A stretch of DNA of 64,000 nt from Sphingobium soli (GTDB taxonomy: Bacteria > Pseudomonadota > Alphaproteobacteria > Sphingomonadales > Sphingomonadaceae): assembly GCF_020782245.1 (NCBI RefSeq), contig NZ_JAJGNP010000008.1, forward strand, positions 1 through 64,000. Direction: 5' to 3'. Below are positions 8,076 through 15,552 of this stretch, one piece after another. A model generated the notes under the pieces. The model worked only from the letters and a program-made list of their open reading frames with translations, was not told where the DNA came from and did no database searches. How positions within the stretch are numbered: the stretch's first letter is position 1; each line of letters begins with the position of its first letter. A program made the position numbers and the translations under genes.

Positions 8076-9422
8076 CTAAAATATGCTGCTCGCCAGCATT
8101 ACCAGCAGCAGGCCGACCACCGCCACCACCGTTTCCATGATGGACCAGGTCTTGAACGTCCCTGCCATGTCGGTGCCGAGATAGCTTTTCACCAGCCAGA
8201 ATCCGGGATCGTTGACATGGCTGAAGAACAGCGATCCTGCGCCAATCGCCAGCACCATCCATTCGGGCTCCACGCCCGACGCGGCGACCAGCCCCTGCAT
8301 CACGCCCGCCGTGGTGATCGTCGCCACCGTCGCCGATCCGGTCGCAAGGCGGATGCAGACCGATACGCCCCAGGCCAGCACCAGCGGCGAAATCGCGCCG
8401 CCGTCGGCCAATCTCACGAGAAGGTCGGACAGGCCGGCGGTAACCAGCACCTGCTTGAGCGCGCCGCCCGCACCGATCGCCAGGATGATGCCGCCGGCCG
8501 GCGTCATGGCCTCGGTCCAGATCGCGCCCTGGATACGGCTTTCGGTGATGCGCCGGCCAAACAGCAAGGGCAAAGCGACGAGCGTGGCCACCAGCAACGC
8601 GACAACCGGGTCGCTGACCCAGGCAAGCCAGGCGAAATGAACCGCAACGGACGCTGGCATAAGCGCGACCGCCTGGCCCGCGGCGATCAGGACCACGGGC
8701 AGCAGCACGGCCGTCAGCGCCCGTCCCACCGATGGCGTGGGTACATCGGCGCGGACCGGGTCTAGCAGCGGGGGGCTAAGTTTCACCCCCGGCGCGGTGA
8801 AGCGCGCCAATAATGGTCCCGCGATGATCGCGGTCGGAATGCCAACCATTAGGCCGTACAGAAGCGTCAGGCCCAGATTGGCGCCCAGGGCATTGACCGC
8901 CAGCAATGGCCCCGGATGCGGAGGCACCAGTGCGTGGACAACGGACAGGCCCGACAGGGCGGGGAGCATCAGGCGCAGCTTTGCCGTATCGCCATTCTGT
9001 CCCGCTGGCAGTGCCGCCGCAGCCGACGCGACGATCGGCAGCAACAACACCAGGCCCGTCTCGAAAAACAGCGGCAGGCCGATGACGATGGCCGTGAGAA
9101 GGCTCGCCCAGGGTGCCCCGCGCGCGCCCGACAGCCGTAACGCCGCACGGGCAAGGCCGCCCGCCCCGTCGGACAATTGCAACATTGCTCCCAGCCCCAG
9201 GCCAAGCGCGACCACCAGTCCGGTGCCGCCAAGGATGGCGCCCGCGCCCTTTTCGACCGCCTTGGCCGTTTCCTCCATCGGAAGTCCTGCCAGAAGGCCC
9301 ACGGTAAATGCGCCGCAGAGCAACCCCACGAAGGGATGCAACCGCCCGCGTATGATCAGGATGATGGACAGCGCAATGCCGACGATGGCGGCAGCGATCA
9401 GGCGATAATCGGCGGGGGTCAT
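8076..9422 (-). CDS. gntP: Gluconate:H+ symporter, GntP family
   Basis: An inner-membrane permease of ~448 residues with 12 or more hydrophobic segments. Family features are the N-terminal IIRGRLHPFVGLLCGAF, GAGAILGGTGLVVALGLGLG, GLPLFFETGLVLLLPI, LVPPHPGPLLAV and the C-terminal LFFSHVNDPGFWLVKSYLGT, all characteristic of the gluconate/idonate GntP group. ATG at 9422 is preceded by GAGGGAG with a spacing of 8; an in-frame GTG at 9431 overlaps that site and is less likely. The GntR gene follows on the same strand. Together with gntK, and with the aldose oxidoreductase and lactonase at 10074-12178, this would import gluconate made in the periplasm. Confidence 0.93.
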   Translation of the reverse strand: MTPADYRLIAAAIVGIALSIILIIRGRLHPFVGLLCGAFTVGLLAGLPMEETAKAVEKGAGAILGGTGLVVALGLGLGAMLQLSDGAGGLARAALRLSGARGAPWASLLTAIVIGLPLFFETGLVLLLPIVASAAAALPAGQNGDTAKLRLMLPALSGLSVVHALVPPHPGPLLAVNALGANLGLTLLYGLMVGIPTAIIAGPLLARFTAPGVKLSPPLLDPVRADVPTPSVGRALTAVLLPVVLIAAGQAVALMPASVAVHFAWLAWVSDPVVALLVATLVALPLLFGRRITESRIQGAIWTEAMTPAGGIILAIGAGGALKQVLVTAGLSDLLVRLADGGAISPLVLAWGVSVCIRLATGSATVATITTAGVMQGLVAASGVEPEWMVLAIGAGSLFFSHVNDPGFWLVKSYLGTDMAGTFKTWSIMETVVAVVGLLLVMLASSIF

Positions 9423-9540
9423 GGGCGGCACTCCCTCAGGTCGTGAAAGCCGCGATCAAACCGACGCAACGCTATCGTCATCCTCTCCCCCCATGTTGTC
9501 GCTATCCTGAGACTCGCTGCAAATCTGGAACTTGCCTCTG

Positions 9541-9557
9541 AATCTGTTAGACAGATT
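9541..9557. promoter_or_regulatory. Candidate GntR operator upstream of gntP
   Basis: AATCTGTTAGACAGATT is a perfect 7-bp inverted repeat with a 3-bp spacer, 119 bp upstream of the gntP start. FCD-type GntR regulators bind short AT-rich palindromes of this kind, and such a gene lies directly downstream of gntP. Confidence 0.45.
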
Positions 9558-9706
9558 TAGTCCATTTCAGGCCGATATCCAGACAAAATATGGTAATATG
9601 CAATATTTATGCTTGAACCTGTATGACTAGTCCTCATAAGATACCGCTAACGAGTCCTATTCAGAAGCTCATTGAAAATTTCCGGATCGGAACAGGGAGA
9701 GGGAAG

Positions 9707-10012
9707 ATGCACGTCGCCTCGAATCCGCACGGCTATCGCGTTCAGGACAAGGGCCCGCCTGCGCCCGCGGCTCTGGCTCCGCCACGGCTCACCCCAACCC
9801 AGATGAAGGTCATGCGCTGCGTCTATTCCGGCCTGCTCAACAAGCAGATCGCCTATGAATTGGGCATGGCCGAAGCGACGGTAAAGGTGCATATGACCGC
9901 TCTCATGCGCAAGCTCAACGTGCGTAACCGCACCCAGGTAGCGATTGTCGCCAGTTCGCTCGCTTGGCTGCCGGACGCATCAGAACGGCCCGCTGACCAC
10001 GTCTCGGACTGA
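9707..10012 (+). CDS. Small LuxR/GerE-type helix-turn-helix protein
   Basis: A ~101-residue protein whose C-terminal part is a GerE/LuxR DNA-binding domain: PRLTPTQMKVMRCVYSGLLNKQIAYELGMAEATVKVHMTALMRKLNVRNRTQVAI. No receiver or autoinducer domain precedes it; the N-terminal ~30 residues are rich in Pro and Ala and look disordered. ATG at 9707 follows GGGAGAGGGAAG and is preferred over ATG 9623, which would add 28 residues without an obvious ribosome site. It lies in the divergent region between gntP and the aldose oxidoreductase operon. Control of either neighbour is possible but unproven. Stand-alone LuxR-type proteins like this occur in sphingomonads. Confidence 0.82.
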   Translation: MHVASNPHGYRVQDKGPPAPAALAPPRLTPTQMKVMRCVYSGLLNKQIAYELGMAEATVKVHMTALMRKLNVRNRTQVAIVASSLAWLPDASERPADHVSD

Positions 10013-10073
10013 ACGCGAAGGCCACTATTCGCTGCTCGAAAGGGGCACGCGCGACGCCAGGGGAGGATGGGTT

Positions 10074-11174
10074 ATGGACGGATCGCGACGGTCGATACTG
10101 AAAACTGTCGGCGCAGGGCTCGCGCTCTCTGGCCTTGGCGCCACGCGCGTCCGCGCAGCGCAGCGACCGATCGGCTATGCCATTGTCGGGCTTGGTTCTT
10201 ATGCGACACGGCAGATCATGCCCAATTTTGCCGGCTGCGACCATGCCCGACTTGTGGCGCTGGTCAGCGGCACGCCCGAAAAATTGCAACGCTATGGCGA
10301 GCAATATAATATCCCTGCGACGCACCATTACAGCTACGCCGATTATGATCGCATCCGGAACAATCCAGACATCGACGTGGTCTATGTCGTGCTGCCCAAC
10401 AGTATGCACGCCGAATATAGCATTCGCGCGGCGCAAGCCGGAAAGCATGTCATGTGCGAAAAGCCCATGGCCATATCGGTCGCCGAATGTCAGGCGATGA
10501 TCGGCGCCAGCCGCAAGGCGGGCAAGCTGTTGATGATCGGATATCGGTCGCGGTTCGAGCCCTATAACCGTTTGGCTATTGATCTGGCGCGGCGCGGTCA
10601 TGTGGGGCCGACGCGCATCATCACGTCCGAACATGGGTTTCCGATAAAGCCTAATCAGTGGCGGCTCGATCGGCCCTTGTCGGGTGGCGGATCACTCATG
10701 GACATCGGCATATATAGTCTCAACGCGACGCGATATCTGAGCGGCGAAGAGCCGGTTTCGGTCAGCGCGATCGAGGCGACTGATCGATCCGATCGGCGTT
10801 TTCGCACCGTGGAAGACAGGATCAGTTTTCTGCTGCGCTTCCCTTCGGGGATCGAGGCGACCTGCGTGTCCAGCTACAGTTCGGCGCATAATGCCTATCG
10901 CGTTGTTGGCACCCAGGGCTGGATCGATATGGAACCCGCGACCCCTTATGAAGGCCATGCCATGCGTATCAGGAAGGACGGCGTGGTCAGCCCGCGCGTG
11001 CTACCAGCACCGTCTAAAAATCAGTTTGCTGGCCAGCTTGATCATCTTGCGGAATGCATCATGAACGGAACGACCCCGATCGTGCCGGGTGAGGAAGGCC
11101 TAGCCGACCTGCGCGTCATCGAAGCCATCTATCGCTCGGCCGCAGAGGGGCGCACCATCGCCATGACTGCATGA
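10074..11174 (+). CDS. Tat-exported Gfo/Idh/MocA oxidoreductase, glucose-fructose oxidoreductase-like
   Basis: A 366-residue NADP-dependent aldose oxidoreductase with a twin-arginine-type leader (SRRSILKTVGAGLALSG, cleavage after RVRAA near residue 29), so it probably works in the periplasm with tightly bound cofactor. It shows the Rossmann signature VGLGSYA (38-44), CEKP (128-131), GYRSRFEP (156-163) and GGGSLMDIGIYSLN, with D210 and Y214 matching the catalytic pair of the family. The pattern resembles Zymomonas glucose-fructose oxidoreductase and Caulobacter aldose-aldose oxidoreductase, which convert aldoses to lactones while reducing a second sugar. ATG at 10074 follows GGGGAGG. It overlaps the lactonase gene by 4 bp (ATGA), which fits a lactone product. 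Confidence 0.88.
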   Translation: MDGSRRSILKTVGAGLALSGLGATRVRAAQRPIGYAIVGLGSYATRQIMPNFAGCDHARLVALVSGTPEKLQRYGEQYNIPATHHYSYADYDRIRNNPDIDVVYVVLPNSMHAEYSIRAAQAGKHVMCEKPMAISVAECQAMIGASRKAGKLLMIGYRSRFEPYNRLAIDLARRGHVGPTRIITSEHGFPIKPNQWRLDRPLSGGGSLMDIGIYSLNATRYLSGEEPVSVSAIEATDRSDRRFRTVEDRISFLLRFPSGIEATCVSSYSSAHNAYRVVGTQGWIDMEPATPYEGHAMRIRKDGVVSPRVLPAPSKNQFAGQLDHLAECIMNGTTPIVPGEEGLADLRVIEAIYRSAAEGRTIAMTA

Positions 11175-12178
11175 TAGGCCGTCGGACATTCGTCACGGCT
11201 CTGGCCATGCTGCCACTGGCGCAAACGCTGGCACGCGCGGCGGACGATGCCACAACGCCCGGAATCGACCGGTTGGATCCCGCACTGGATCGCATCCTCG
11301 CGCCGGACGCGCGGGTCGACATCATTGCACGGGGCTATCGCTGGGCTGAAGGCCCGGCCTGGGTCTCTCAGGGCAACTATCTGCTGTTCAACGATCCCCC
11401 CTCCAACATACTATATCGTTGGACCAGGGCGCAGGGCGTGACGCCCTTTCTATCCCCGTCAGGTTTGCAGACATCCGTACCGGAAGGAATAAGAGAACCG
11501 GGTCTCAACGGCATTGCGATCACGGCTAGCGGCATGCTGGTGGGCGCGGACAGCGGTACGCGCGCGATCGTTCAGATCGACCTGCGCACCCGGCAGCGCA
11601 GGATTTTGGCGGATCGTTATGAGGGGAAGCGGTTCAACAGCCCCAACGACCTGTGCGTCGCGCCGTCCGGGGCGATCTATTTCACGGATCCGCCCTATGG
11701 ATTGGCGCAGGCGGATGATTCGCCGTTGCGCGAACTGGATTTCTGCGGGCTTTACCGACTTGATCCGGACGGCAGTGTCACTTTGCTCGATCGCAGCCAT
11801 CGGCGTCCCAATGGCGTCGGCCTTTCGCCTGACGGAACCACCCTTTATCTCGCATTGTCCGATGAAAAGCGCCCTGTGCTGCTGGCCTATCCGCTCGACG
11901 CAAAAGGACAGACAGGCACGCCTCGCCTGTTCCTGGATATGCATGCCGAGCTTGCCACCGGCGATCCGGGACTGCCCGACGGCATGGACGTTGGGCCCCA
12001 CGGCCATGTCTTTGCCACCGGCCCGGACGGCGTGCATGTTTGCGCGCCTGATGGCCAGCGGCTTGGCATCATCCGCACTGGCAAGGCAATCGCCAATTGC
12101 TGCATCGGGGAAATGGGCCGGACGCTATTCCTGACCTCCTCCGACATGCTGGCGATGGTGCCTTTGCGCACAAGCTGA
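11171..12178 (+). CDS. Exported SMP-30/gluconolactonase family lactonase
   Basis: A 335-residue six-bladed beta-propeller that should hydrolyse sugar lactones (such as gluconolactone) to aldonic acids. It has a signal peptide (MIGRRTFVTALAMLPLAQTLARA, RR-type) and SMP-30 signatures: GYRWAEGPAW (metal-binding Glu), EPGLNGIAI, RFNSPNDLCV with FTDPPYGL, RRPNGVGLSPDG and the late GLPDGMDVGPHGHVFATG (metal-binding Asp). It is translationally coupled to the preceding oxidoreductase (4-bp overlap). The pair would turn periplasmic glucose or another aldose into an acid that GntP and GntK, encoded ~2-4 kb upstream, could use. Confidence 0.92.
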   Translation: MIGRRTFVTALAMLPLAQTLARAADDATTPGIDRLDPALDRILAPDARVDIIARGYRWAEGPAWVSQGNYLLFNDPPSNILYRWTRAQGVTPFLSPSGLQTSVPEGIREPGLNGIAITASGMLVGADSGTRAIVQIDLRTRQRRILADRYEGKRFNSPNDLCVAPSGAIYFTDPPYGLAQADDSPLRELDFCGLYRLDPDGSVTLLDRSHRRPNGVGLSPDGTTLYLALSDEKRPVLLAYPLDAKGQTGTPRLFLDMHAELATGDPGLPDGMDVGPHGHVFATGPDGVHVCAPDGQRLGIIRTGKAIANCCIGEMGRTLFLTSSDMLAMVPLRTS

Positions 12179-12218
12179 ACGGGTTCGACTGCATTTACGT
12201 CCAAGGCTCGACAGCTGG

Positions 12219-12238
12219 AACTGATAGCGCTATCAGTT
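12219..12238. promoter_or_regulatory. LacI/XylR-type operator, site 1 (perfect palindrome)
   Basis: AACTGATAGCGCTATCAGTT is a perfect 20-bp palindrome, 50 bp upstream of the GH43-GH43-GH27 operon. Its core TGATAGCGCTATCA resembles the xyl box (TGGTAGCGCTAACA type) bound by LacI-family XylR regulators in Xanthomonas and Caulobacter. Four related sites occur at 20678, 22510, 29718 and 29816. Confidence 0.72.
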
Positions 12239-12287
12239 TTGTAATTCGACGGCTTTCCATACGGGGGCACGGCAAGCAGGGGAGAGA

Positions 12288-13949
12288 ATGTCAATGCGCC
12301 ATCGCAGGAAAGCCATGTTCGGAGCGCTGCTGCTGGGGGTTTCGAGCGCACTCAATGCCGCCCCTGCCCGGTTCGATATGTTTCACTACAATGGTCAGGC
12401 GGATGAAGGCGTTGCACCGCAGGCCGGGGAATTTCGCAACCCCATCCTGGCCGGCTATTATCCCGATCCCTCGGTAACCCGCGTTGGCGATGATTATTAT
12501 CTCGTCAACAGTTCGTTCGCGCATTTCCCCGGCCTTCCGATTTTTAGGTCGAAAGACCTTGTGCACTGGACCCAGATCGCCAACGCGATCGACCGCCCCG
12601 GTCAGCTCGATTTTACCGGCCGGCGCATTTCGCAGGCCGTCTTCGCGCCTGACATCAGCTGGCATGACGGCCGTTTCTACATCGTCAACACCTGCGTTGA
12701 ATGCGGCGGCAACTTCGTCATCACCGCTGACGATCCTGCCGGGCCATGGTCAGATCCTGTCTGGCTCCCCTTCGAAGGCATCGACCCATCCATTTATTGG
12801 GAGGGGGATAAGGCCTATATCGTCAATAATCGCGCGCCCGACGAACCACCTCGCTATGACGGGCATCGCGCAATCTGGATTCAGGAATATGACTGGCGCG
12901 CGGGCAAAATGGTGGGCGAGAGCACCCAGTTGATCAACGGTGGTGTCAATATCAGCAAGAAGCCGGTTTGGATCGAAGGCCCGCATATTTTCCGCAAGGA
13001 TGGCTATTATTATCTGACCGCAGCGGAAGGCGGCACCAGCGTCAATCATTCGCAGGTCGTCTTGCGCGCCAAGTCGCTGTGTGGGCCTTATGTGCCATAT
13101 GAGGGCAACCCCATCCTGACGCAACGCGATCTGGATCCCGCGCGGCCCGACCCCATCGGGTCGGCCGGGCATGCCACATTGGTGCAAACGCAAAAGGGCG
13201 ACTGGTGGGCCACCTTCCTGGCGGTCCGGCCCTATGCGGATGATTTTTACAATATCGGGCGGGAAACATTCCTATTGCCGGTGACGTGGAAGGACGGTTG
13301 GCCGGTCATTCTCCCAAAGGGGCAGGCCATTCCACGGACGCTCAGAGCCCCTAACCTTGCCCGGCAACCCGCGCCGGCGCTGCCGACCAGCGGCGATATC
13401 AGCTATACCGAAACATTCGGCGGCCCCGCGCTGCCGATGCAGTGGATCGGCATTCGCACGCCCAAACAGCCTTTTTATCGCCTGACCAATGGCATGCTGG
13501 AACTTGATAGCGGCGCGCCGCTCGGAAATCTTGATGGCGTGCCGGCGTTCATCGGGCGACGGCAACAACATGCAAATGCCACCTTCTCCACAACGCTGCG
13601 CTATGTTCCGGAAAAGGATGGCGACCGCGCCGGCCTGGCGGCGGTGCAAAGCGACCGCAGCCACGTCTTTTTCGGGCTTACCCAGATTGCAGGGCGTCCG
13701 GTGGTGGCGCTTTATACGCGCGATGCGGCGGACGCCGATATGTTGGTAAAGTCCGCCCCTGTCGCCACCAAGGGTCCGATCACCCTCACCATCCGCATGA
13801 CCGGCGGAACGATGGGATTCGACTATAGCGTCGGTGGCCATGTCCAGACGCTGGCCGACAATATCGACGCGACGCTGCTCAGCACCCAAAAGGCCGGCGG
13901 CTTTGTCGGCACGGTGGTCGGGCCTTATCACTATACGCCCGCGTCATGA
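12288..13949 (+). CDS. Exported glycoside hydrolase family 43 (beta-xylosidase/arabinofuranosidase-like)
   Basis: A 553-residue exported enzyme likely to remove xylose or arabinose from xylan fragments. A signal peptide (~1-25) is followed by a five-bladed GH43 propeller with its three acidic residues visible: D60 in GYYPDPSV (base), D166 in EGIDPSIYW, and E230 in WIEGPHIF (acid). From residue ~370 a beta-sandwich domain follows (SYTETFGGPALPMQWIGIRTP, GLAAVQSDRSHVFFGL), the GH43 C2-type accessory domain seen in XynB-like enzymes. The start follows AGGGGAGAG; ATG 12294 is an alternative. It is the first gene of a three-gene operon behind the operator at 12219-12238 and overlaps the next gene by 4 bp. 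Confidence 0.92.
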   Translation: MSMRHRRKAMFGALLLGVSSALNAAPARFDMFHYNGQADEGVAPQAGEFRNPILAGYYPDPSVTRVGDDYYLVNSSFAHFPGLPIFRSKDLVHWTQIANAIDRPGQLDFTGRRISQAVFAPDISWHDGRFYIVNTCVECGGNFVITADDPAGPWSDPVWLPFEGIDPSIYWEGDKAYIVNNRAPDEPPRYDGHRAIWIQEYDWRAGKMVGESTQLINGGVNISKKPVWIEGPHIFRKDGYYYLTAAEGGTSVNHSQVVLRAKSLCGPYVPYEGNPILTQRDLDPARPDPIGSAGHATLVQTQKGDWWATFLAVRPYADDFYNIGRETFLLPVTWKDGWPVILPKGQAIPRTLRAPNLARQPAPALPTSGDISYTETFGGPALPMQWIGIRTPKQPFYRLTNGMLELDSGAPLGNLDGVPAFIGRRQQHANATFSTTLRYVPEKDGDRAGLAAVQSDRSHVFFGLTQIAGRPVVALYTRDAADADMLVKSAPVATKGPITLTIRMTGGTMGFDYSVGGHVQTLADNIDATLLSTQKAGGFVGTVVGPYHYTPAS

Positions 13950-15520
13950 GCAGCCGAACATGGTTTCGCCTCGGCGCGCTGCTGCTTTCGGCCGGATTCG
14001 CTGTCCCGCTGGCTGCGCAGGTCTGGCGATCGGACCAGGGCGACGGCACCTATCGCAATCCGGTACTCTACGCTGACTATCCCGATCCCGACATCATCCG
14101 CGTTGGCGAGGATTTCTATTTCGTATCCACCACCTTCGCCAATGCACCCGGCGTGACCATTCTTCATTCGAAGGATTTGGTGAATTGGCGGATCGCAGGT
14201 CATGTCGTCGATCGGCTTGATGGCGACCCGCGCTATGATCTGACCCAGGGCGATGCGTACCGCCGTGGCTTTTATGCCGCCAGCTTGCGATACCATGACG
14301 GCCTCTTTTACGTCGCCGTGACGCCCGTCGGTCACAAGACGCGCATCTATCGCGCAAGGACGATCGCAGGTCCCTGGACTTACAGTGAACTGGATCGCGA
14401 GGCTTTCGATCCTGCCTTGTTCATCGACGATGACGGCACCGCCTATCTCGGCACCTCAATCGGCAGCGACGGCACCGTCACGCTCCTGACATTGAACAAG
14501 GATCTGACCGCCGTCACCGCCGCACGGAAAGCCTATTACAACAAGGGCGCGGAAGGATCGAAGATCATCCGTCGCGATGGCTATTATTATCTGTTCAACG
14601 CCATCCCGGGCAAGCTGGCGATGACCGTGTCGCGCGCGCGCAGCCTATGGGGTCCATGGGAGACGAAGCCGTCCATCGACGATAAGAGCGGCGGCCATCA
14701 AGGCGCTATCGTCGATATGCCGGACGGCAGCTGGTATGGTTTCGTCATGGTCGATGCTGGCGCGATCGGCCGGATGACCAATATCAGCCCGATTTTCTGG
14801 AAGGATGGCTGGCCCTGGTGGGGGGCGCCCGACCGACCCGATTTCGTTCCCGAACGATCGCCCAAGCCGATCAGGGGGCACGGTTTTGCCGAACCGCCCT
14901 CGTCCGACGATTTTTCGAACCCGGTATTGGGATCGCAATGGCAATGGAATCATAATCCAGATGACAGCAAATGGTCGTTGACGCAGCGGCCCGGCTTTCT
15001 GCGGCTTCACGCCACGCGGGCCGACGGCATCTGGACAGCGCGCAATACGCTGACGCAAAAGGCGCAGGGACCGCGCATGCGTGCGATTGCAAAGGTTGAT
15101 GTGCAAGGCCTCCAGCCGGGCGATCTGTGCGGTTTTGGCAGTTTCGGCAAATATAGCGCGCAACTGTCGGTGGCGGCAGCCGCCGTCGGGCATCGCAGCG
15201 TGCGGATGCAGGTCACGGACAGCACGCAGGACGGGCCGCAGACCGAGATGCGCGTGCCCTCGCTCGCGATCGATGCGCCCACCATGTGGCTGCGCGTCGA
15301 CCTCGATTTCGAGACGGATCTGGGCCGCTTCGCCTACAGCATCGATAACCGGCAATGGCGTGATGTGGGCACCCCCTTCCCGCTCGCCTTCGATTGGCGC
15401 ACGGGCACATTTCAGGGCCAGCAGATCGCTTTGTCCTGCTATAATTCCGGCCCGGATGGGGGCTATATGGACATCGACAGCGTCACCGTCTCGCCCCTTG
15501 CCGGAACTGTCCAGCCATGA
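13946..15520 (+). CDS. Second exported GH43-family glycosidase
   Basis: A 524-residue exported GH43 enzyme with a signal peptide (cleaved near PLAAQ, residue 25). Catalytic positions are D47 (DYPDPDII), D155 (EAFDPALFIDDDG) and E203 (GAEGSKIIRRDGYYYLF). A C-terminal beta-sandwich (~335-524: FSNPVLGSQWQWNHNPDDSKWSL) resembles the Beta_xylosidase C2 domain. It differs clearly from the preceding GH43, so the two probably cleave different linkages, such as xylosyl and arabinosyl; I cannot tell which does which. It is coupled by ATGA overlaps to the genes on both sides of the junctions at 13946 and 15517. Confidence 0.9.
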   Translation: MSSRTWFRLGALLLSAGFAVPLAAQVWRSDQGDGTYRNPVLYADYPDPDIIRVGEDFYFVSTTFANAPGVTILHSKDLVNWRIAGHVVDRLDGDPRYDLTQGDAYRRGFYAASLRYHDGLFYVAVTPVGHKTRIYRARTIAGPWTYSELDREAFDPALFIDDDGTAYLGTSIGSDGTVTLLTLNKDLTAVTAARKAYYNKGAEGSKIIRRDGYYYLFNAIPGKLAMTVSRARSLWGPWETKPSIDDKSGGHQGAIVDMPDGSWYGFVMVDAGAIGRMTNISPIFWKDGWPWWGAPDRPDFVPERSPKPIRGHGFAEPPSSDDFSNPVLGSQWQWNHNPDDSKWSLTQRPGFLRLHATRADGIWTARNTLTQKAQGPRMRAIAKVDVQGLQPGDLCGFGSFGKYSAQLSVAAAAVGHRSVRMQVTDSTQDGPQTEMRVPSLAIDAPTMWLRVDLDFETDLGRFAYSIDNRQWRDVGTPFPLAFDWRTGTFQGQQIALSCYNSGPDGGYMDIDSVTVSPLAGTVQP

Positions 15521-15552
15521 CTTCTCGCCCCGGCCCATACCAAGGACCCTGC

